Assembly (NCBI RefSeq): GCF_000092925.1
Contig: NC_014217.1
Location: 1,364,001 to 1,428,000 of the forward strand
DNA: 64,000 nt
Direction of reading: 5' to 3'
Source of the DNA: Ancylobacter novellus DSM 506
Lineage (GTDB): Bacteria; Pseudomonadota; Alphaproteobacteria; Rhizobiales; Xanthobacteraceae
Shown: positions 60,465-64,000 of the stretch, piece after piece
How the letters are laid out: the number at the start of each line of letters is the position of its first letter
How positions within the stretch are numbered: the first letter of the stretch is position 1
The notes under the pieces: model-generated
Told to the model about the DNA's origin: nothing
The model's database searches: none
The model's input: only the letters and a program-made list of their open reading frames with translations
Program-made: the position numbers and the translations under genes

Positions 60465-61682
60465 ATGACCGATTTCCATCGCATTCGCCGGCTGCCGCCC
60501 TACGTGTTCGAGCAGGTCAATCGCGTGAAGGCCACCGCTCGCAACGCCGGCGCCGACATCGTGGACCTCGGCATGGGCAATCCGGACCTCGACGCCCCGG
60601 CGCATGTGATCGAAAAGCTCAAAGAGACCATCGGCAAGCCGCGCACCGACCGCTATTCGGCCTCCAAGGGCATTCCCGGCCTGCGCCGCGCCCAGGCGGC
60701 CTATTACGAGCGCCGCTTCGGGGTGAAGGTGAACCCCGACACCCAGGTCGTCGCCACGCTCGGCTCCAAGGAAGGCTTCGCCAACATGGCGCAGGCGATC
60801 ACCGCCCCGGGCGACGTGATCCTGGTGCCGAATCCGTCCTACCCGATCCACGCCTTCGGCTTCCTGATGGCCGGGGCGGCGATCCGCTCCGTGCCCTGCG
60901 AGCCGGGGCCGGAGTTCTTCCACGCGCTGGAGCGCGCGGTGGCGCATTCGATTCCCTCGCCGCTGGCGCTGGTGCTCTGCTATCCGTCGAACCCGACCGC
61001 GCAGGTGGCGGACCTCGATTTCTACCGCGACGTCGTCGCCTTCGCGAAGAAGCACGACCTGATCGTGCTGTCCGACCTCGCCTATTCCGAGGTCTATTTC
61101 GACGGCGATCCGCCGCCTTCCGTGCTGCAGGTGCCGGGCGCGGTGGACGTGACGGTGGAGTTCACCTCCATGTCCAAGACCTTCTCCATGGCCGGCTGGC
61201 GCATGGGCTTCGCGGTGGGCAATGAGCGCCTCATCGCGGCGCTGGCGCGGGTGAAGTCCTATCTCGACTACGGCGCCTACACGCCGATCCAGGTGGCGGC
61301 GACCGCGGCGCTGAACGGCCCGCAGGAGTGCATCGCCGAGATGCGCGGCGTCTACAGGAAGCGCCGCGACGCGCTGGTCGAGAGCTTCGGCAAGGCCGGC
61401 TGGGAGATTCCCTCGCCGAGCGCCTCCATGTTCGCCTGGGCGCCGATCCCCGAGAAGTTCCGGAGCCTCGGCAGCCTCGAATTCTCCAAGCTGCTGATCG
61501 AGAAGGCCGACGTCGCCGTGGCCCCCGGCGTCGGCTTCGGCGAGCATGGCGACGAATATGTGCGCATCGCCCTGGTGGAGAACGAGCAGCGCATCCGCCA
61601 GGCGGCCCGCAATATCCGCCGCTTCCTTGAAACGGGCGCCGAAACATTGCACAACGTCGTCCCTCTCGCCGCGGCACGCTGA
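60465..61682 (+). CDS. Aminotransferase, alanine-transaminase (AlaC) type
   Basis: About 405 residues, fold type I PLP enzyme. RIRRLPPYVFEQVNRVKATAR at the start, DIVDLGMGNPD, VVATLGSKEGFANMAQA, LVLCYPSNPTAQVAD, SDLAYSEVYFDG, and the PLP lysine in SMSKTFSMAGWRMGFAVG. This subgroup (AlaC, LL-DAP aminotransferase-like) often lies before hom in alphaproteobacteria. ATG 60465. Next gene hom follows with 60 bp. Confidence 0.9.
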   Translation: MTDFHRIRRLPPYVFEQVNRVKATARNAGADIVDLGMGNPDLDAPAHVIEKLKETIGKPRTDRYSASKGIPGLRRAQAAYYERRFGVKVNPDTQVVATLGSKEGFANMAQAITAPGDVILVPNPSYPIHAFGFLMAGAAIRSVPCEPGPEFFHALERAVAHSIPSPLALVLCYPSNPTAQVADLDFYRDVVAFAKKHDLIVLSDLAYSEVYFDGDPPPSVLQVPGAVDVTVEFTSMSKTFSMAGWRMGFAVGNERLIAALARVKSYLDYGAYTPIQVAATAALNGPQECIAEMRGVYRKRRDALVESFGKAGWEIPSPSASMFAWAPIPEKFRSLGSLEFSKLLIEKADVAVAPGVGFGEHGDEYVRIALVENEQRIRQAARNIRRFLETGAETLHNVVPLAAAR

Positions 61683-61742
61683 CGCCCGGGCCTTCGCCGG
61701 GCGCGGCCGCTTCCTGATTGATTCTTGAGTTCGGACACGTTG

Positions 61743-63062
61743 ATGGCGTCGCCGCTGAAAATTGGCATCGCCGGCCTGGGGACGGTCGGCGCGGGCGTGG
61801 TTCGCATGCTTGATCGCCGCCGCGACGAGATCGCCGCCCGCATCGGCCGGCCGGTCGAGGTGGTGGCGGTCAGCGCCCGCGATCGTTCCCGCAACCGCGA
61901 CTGCGACCTCTCCGGCATGCGCTGGTACGACGACGCCGTGGCGCTGGCGCGCGACCCCGACATCGACGTCTTCGTCGAATTGATCGGCGGCCCCGACGGC
62001 ATCGCCAAGGCGGCGGTGGAAGCGGCGCTCGAAGCCGGCCACACGGTCGTCACCGCCAACAAGGCGCTGCTCGCCCATCACGGCGTGGCGCTGGCGCGCG
62101 CGGCGGAGGAGAAGGGCGTCGGCATCCATTTCGAGGCGGCCGTGGCCGGCGGCATTCCGGTCATCAAGACCTTGCGCGAGGCGCTGCTCGGCAACGAGGT
62201 CGCCCGCGTCTCCGGCATCCTCAACGGCACCTGCAACTACATCCTGACCCGGATGCAGGAGGAAGGGCTGTCCTTCGACGCCTGCCTCGCCGAAGCGCAG
62301 CATCTCGGCTACGCCGAGGCCGACCCGACCTTCGACGTCGATGGCTTCGACACCGCGCACAAGCTCGCTCTGCTCGCCGCGCTCGCCTTCGGCGTGCAGC
62401 CGGACCCGGACGCCATCCATATCGAGGGCATCCGCTCCATCACGCTCGCCGACATCGAGGCGGCGGACGAGCTCGGCTACCGCATCAAGCTGCTCGGCGT
62501 CGCCGCCCGCACCGGGGACAAGGTGGAGCTGCGCGTGCACCCGACCATGGTGCCCAAGCACTGGCCGATCGCCCAGGTCTCCGGCGTCACCAATGCGGTG
62601 GCGATCGACGGCGACGCGGTCCATCTCACCCTGGTCGGCCCCGGCGCCGGCAGCGACGCCACCGCCTCGGCCGTGGTCGGCGATCTCTGCGACATCGCGG
62701 GCGGCAAGGGCGGCGCGCCCTTCGGCTGGCGCTCGGCGAGTTTGCGCGCGGCGGAGAAGGCAGCAATCCAGCGTCATGAAGGTGGGTATTATATCCGCCT
62801 TGCGGCGGTGGACCGGCCCGGAACGGCGGCGGCCATCGCCCGGCATATGGCCGAGCAGAACATCTCGCTCGAATCCATCATGCAGCACCGGCGCGGCCGC
62901 CCCCATGGCGGCGAGCGCGCGGAGAGCGCGGAGGACCCGGCACCGGTGGTGCTGATCACCTACGCGACGAACGAGGACGCGGTGCGACGCGCGATCGCCG
63001 CCATCGATCTCGATGGCGTCATCGCCTCGCCGCCGCAGGTGATACGGATCGAGAAAGACTGA
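61743..63062 (+). CDS. hom: Homoserine dehydrogenase
   Basis: Aspartate-semialdehyde to homoserine, branch point to Thr and Met. About 439 residues. NAD(P) motif GIAGLGTVGAGVV, ANKALLAHHGVALA, NGTCNYILTRMQEEG, EADPTFDVDGFDTAHKL, and a C-terminal ACT domain (RLAAVDRPGTAAAIARHM). ACT implies allosteric control by Thr. ATG 61743; a TTG at 61725 would add six residues. Confidence 0.96.
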   Translation: MASPLKIGIAGLGTVGAGVVRMLDRRRDEIAARIGRPVEVVAVSARDRSRNRDCDLSGMRWYDDAVALARDPDIDVFVELIGGPDGIAKAAVEAALEAGHTVVTANKALLAHHGVALARAAEEKGVGIHFEAAVAGGIPVIKTLREALLGNEVARVSGILNGTCNYILTRMQEEGLSFDACLAEAQHLGYAEADPTFDVDGFDTAHKLALLAALAFGVQPDPDAIHIEGIRSITLADIEAADELGYRIKLLGVAARTGDKVELRVHPTMVPKHWPIAQVSGVTNAVAIDGDAVHLTLVGPGAGSDATASAVVGDLCDIAGGKGGAPFGWRSASLRAAEKAAIQRHEGGYYIRLAAVDRPGTAAAIARHMAEQNISLESIMQHRRGRPHGGERAESAEDPAPVVLITYATNEDAVRRAIAAIDLDGVIASPPQVIRIEKD

Positions 63063-63075
63063 GAGGGCTGGGACG

Positions 63076-64000
63076 ATGGCGGAAATTACGGTCAAGGCGG
63101 GCCAGGCGCTCGAGCGCATCCTGACGCTGGAGCTGGTGCGCGTCACCGAGCGCGCGGCAGTGGCCTCGGCGAGCCTGCGCGGGCGCGGCGACGAGAAGGC
63201 GGCCGACAAGGCCGCGGTCGACGCCATGCGCCGCGAGCTCAACCGCCTGCCGATCGCCGGCCGCATCGTCATCGGCGAGGGCGAGCGCGACGAGGCGCCG
63301 ATGCTGTTCATCGGCGAGGAGGTCGGCACCGGCAAGGGCCCGGCGGTGGACATCGCCGTCGATCCGCTGGAAGGCACCACGCTCTGCGCCAAGAACATGC
63401 CCGGCTCCATCGCCGTGATGGCCATGGCCGAGGGCGGCACGCTGCTCTACGCGCCCGACGTCTACATGGACAAGATCGCCATCGGGCCGGGCTACCCGAA
63501 GGGCACTATCGACATCGACGCGACGCCGGCGGACAACATCCACTCGCTGGCCAAGGCCAAGGGTGTGAAGCCCGCCGAGATCACCGCGCTGATCCTCGAC
63601 CGCCCGCGCCACGCCGCCATCATCGAGGCGGTGCGCAAGACCGGCGCCTCGGTGCAGCTCATCACCGACGGCGACGTCGCAGGCGTGATCCACACCACCA
63701 ACCCGGACGAGACCGGCGTCGACATCTATCTCGGCACCGGCGGCGCGCCGGAAGGCGTGCTGGCGGCGGCGGCGCTGCGCTGCATCGGCGGCGAGATGTA
63801 CACCCGCCTCATCCTCGACACCGAGGAGAAGCGCGAGCGTGCCAAGACCATGGGCGTCACCGACCCGAAGAAGATCTACACCATCTTCGACATGGTGCGC
63901 GGCGACTGCCTGATCTCGGCGACCGGGGTCACCACCGGCAATTTGCTCAAGGGCGTGAAGTACGAGAAGGGCGTGGTGAAGACCCACACCGTTGTCATGC
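63076..64000 (+). CDS. glpX: Class II fructose-1,6-bisphosphatase (partial, runs off the window)
   Basis: Gluconeogenic or Calvin-type phosphatase. The first 308 residues are present and the C-terminus lies beyond the window. LELVRVTERAAVASASLRGRG at the start, metal and phosphate sites IVIGEGERDEAPML and DIAVDPLEGTTLCAKN, and LGTGGAPEGVLAAAALRCIGG. ATG 63076. 13 bp after hom, so probably cotranscribed. Confidence 0.96.
   Translation, partial: MAEITVKAGQALERILTLELVRVTERAAVASASLRGRGDEKAADKAAVDAMRRELNRLPIAGRIVIGEGERDEAPMLFIGEEVGTGKGPAVDIAVDPLEGTTLCAKNMPGSIAVMAMAEGGTLLYAPDVYMDKIAIGPGYPKGTIDIDATPADNIHSLAKAKGVKPAEITALILDRPRHAAIIEAVRKTGASVQLITDGDVAGVIHTTNPDETGVDIYLGTGGAPEGVLAAAALRCIGGEMYTRLILDTEEKRERAKTMGVTDPKKIYTIFDMVRGDCLISATGVTTGNLLKGVKYEKGVVKTHTVVM

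Noticed and set aside
60351..63440. 1029-residue minus-strand frame opposite the aminotransferase, hom and glpX genes
   Set aside because: Translation is His/Arg/Gly-rich without domains, while three recognised enzymes lie on the plus strand.

Overview
The window is high-GC chromosomal DNA from an alphaproteobacterium, most likely a member of Hyphomicrobiales close to Xanthobacteraceae (Ancylobacter, Starkeya or Xanthobacter type). The reasons are the NDUFA12 homologue of complex I, a B12-dependent ribonucleotide reductase, an AKP-rich class I PHA synthase, RNase E with an acidic insert in its S1 domain, a suf operon preceded by an Irr-type ICE box, and dispersed repeats of the kind common in this order. 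The genus is an inference; no rRNA or tRNA gene was seen.

Layout. 1-5.1 kb is accessory in character: a three-PAS membrane histidine kinase, a broken DUF2243 membrane gene, a frameshifted small ORF, and an Rrf2 regulator coupled to a thioredoxin-reductase-like flavoprotein. 5.1-8.8 kb is nrdJ. 9.4-19 kb holds an MFS transporter and a housekeeping block: ndufA12, DUF2155, aat, accC-accB-aroQ, a DsbA-like oxidoreductase, an M48 protease with TPRs, and an aminotransferase. An HxlR regulator faces an NmrA-like oxidoreductase across a 33-bp operator-like palindrome (18.7-20 kb). 20.3-29.7 kb holds rne (minus strand), amiC, PBP1A, a GST and prfB. 29.9-37.3 kb holds a peroxiredoxin, a 1187-residue AsmA-like envelope protein, tyrS, anmK and a small secreted protein. 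38.2-46.5 kb is the iron-sulfur cluster assembly cluster: a NifS-type desulfurase, sufB, sufC, sufD, sufS, sufT, a VOC protein, a GFA protein and an A-type carrier. 46.7-54.7 kb holds a TfoX-like protein, an RhlE-type helicase, a Gre factor, a LysE exporter, a double-domain glycosyltransferase, parE and a small ORF. 55-64 kb holds argC, an exported beta carbonic anhydrase, an LprI-like protein coupled to phaC, a lipoprotein, an alanine-type aminotransferase, hom, and a glpX gene cut by the window end.

Working together. The 38-46 kb cluster is a complete SUF machine. Its first promoter carries a TTAGAA-N3-TTCTAA box exactly where the iron regulator Irr would be expected to act. accB/accC, aroQ, aat, argC, hom and glpX are core biosynthesis. 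rne, the DEAD-box helicase, prfB and the Gre factor serve RNA and translation. amiC, PBP1A, anmK and the AsmA-like protein serve the envelope.

Three families of inverted dispersed repeats occupy many of the intergenic spaces, including two inside the suf operon. The most unusual protein is PhaC, whose first 250 residues are an Ala/Lys/Pro-rich, histone-H1-like tail. No CRISPR array, phage, IS element or complete new system was recognised.
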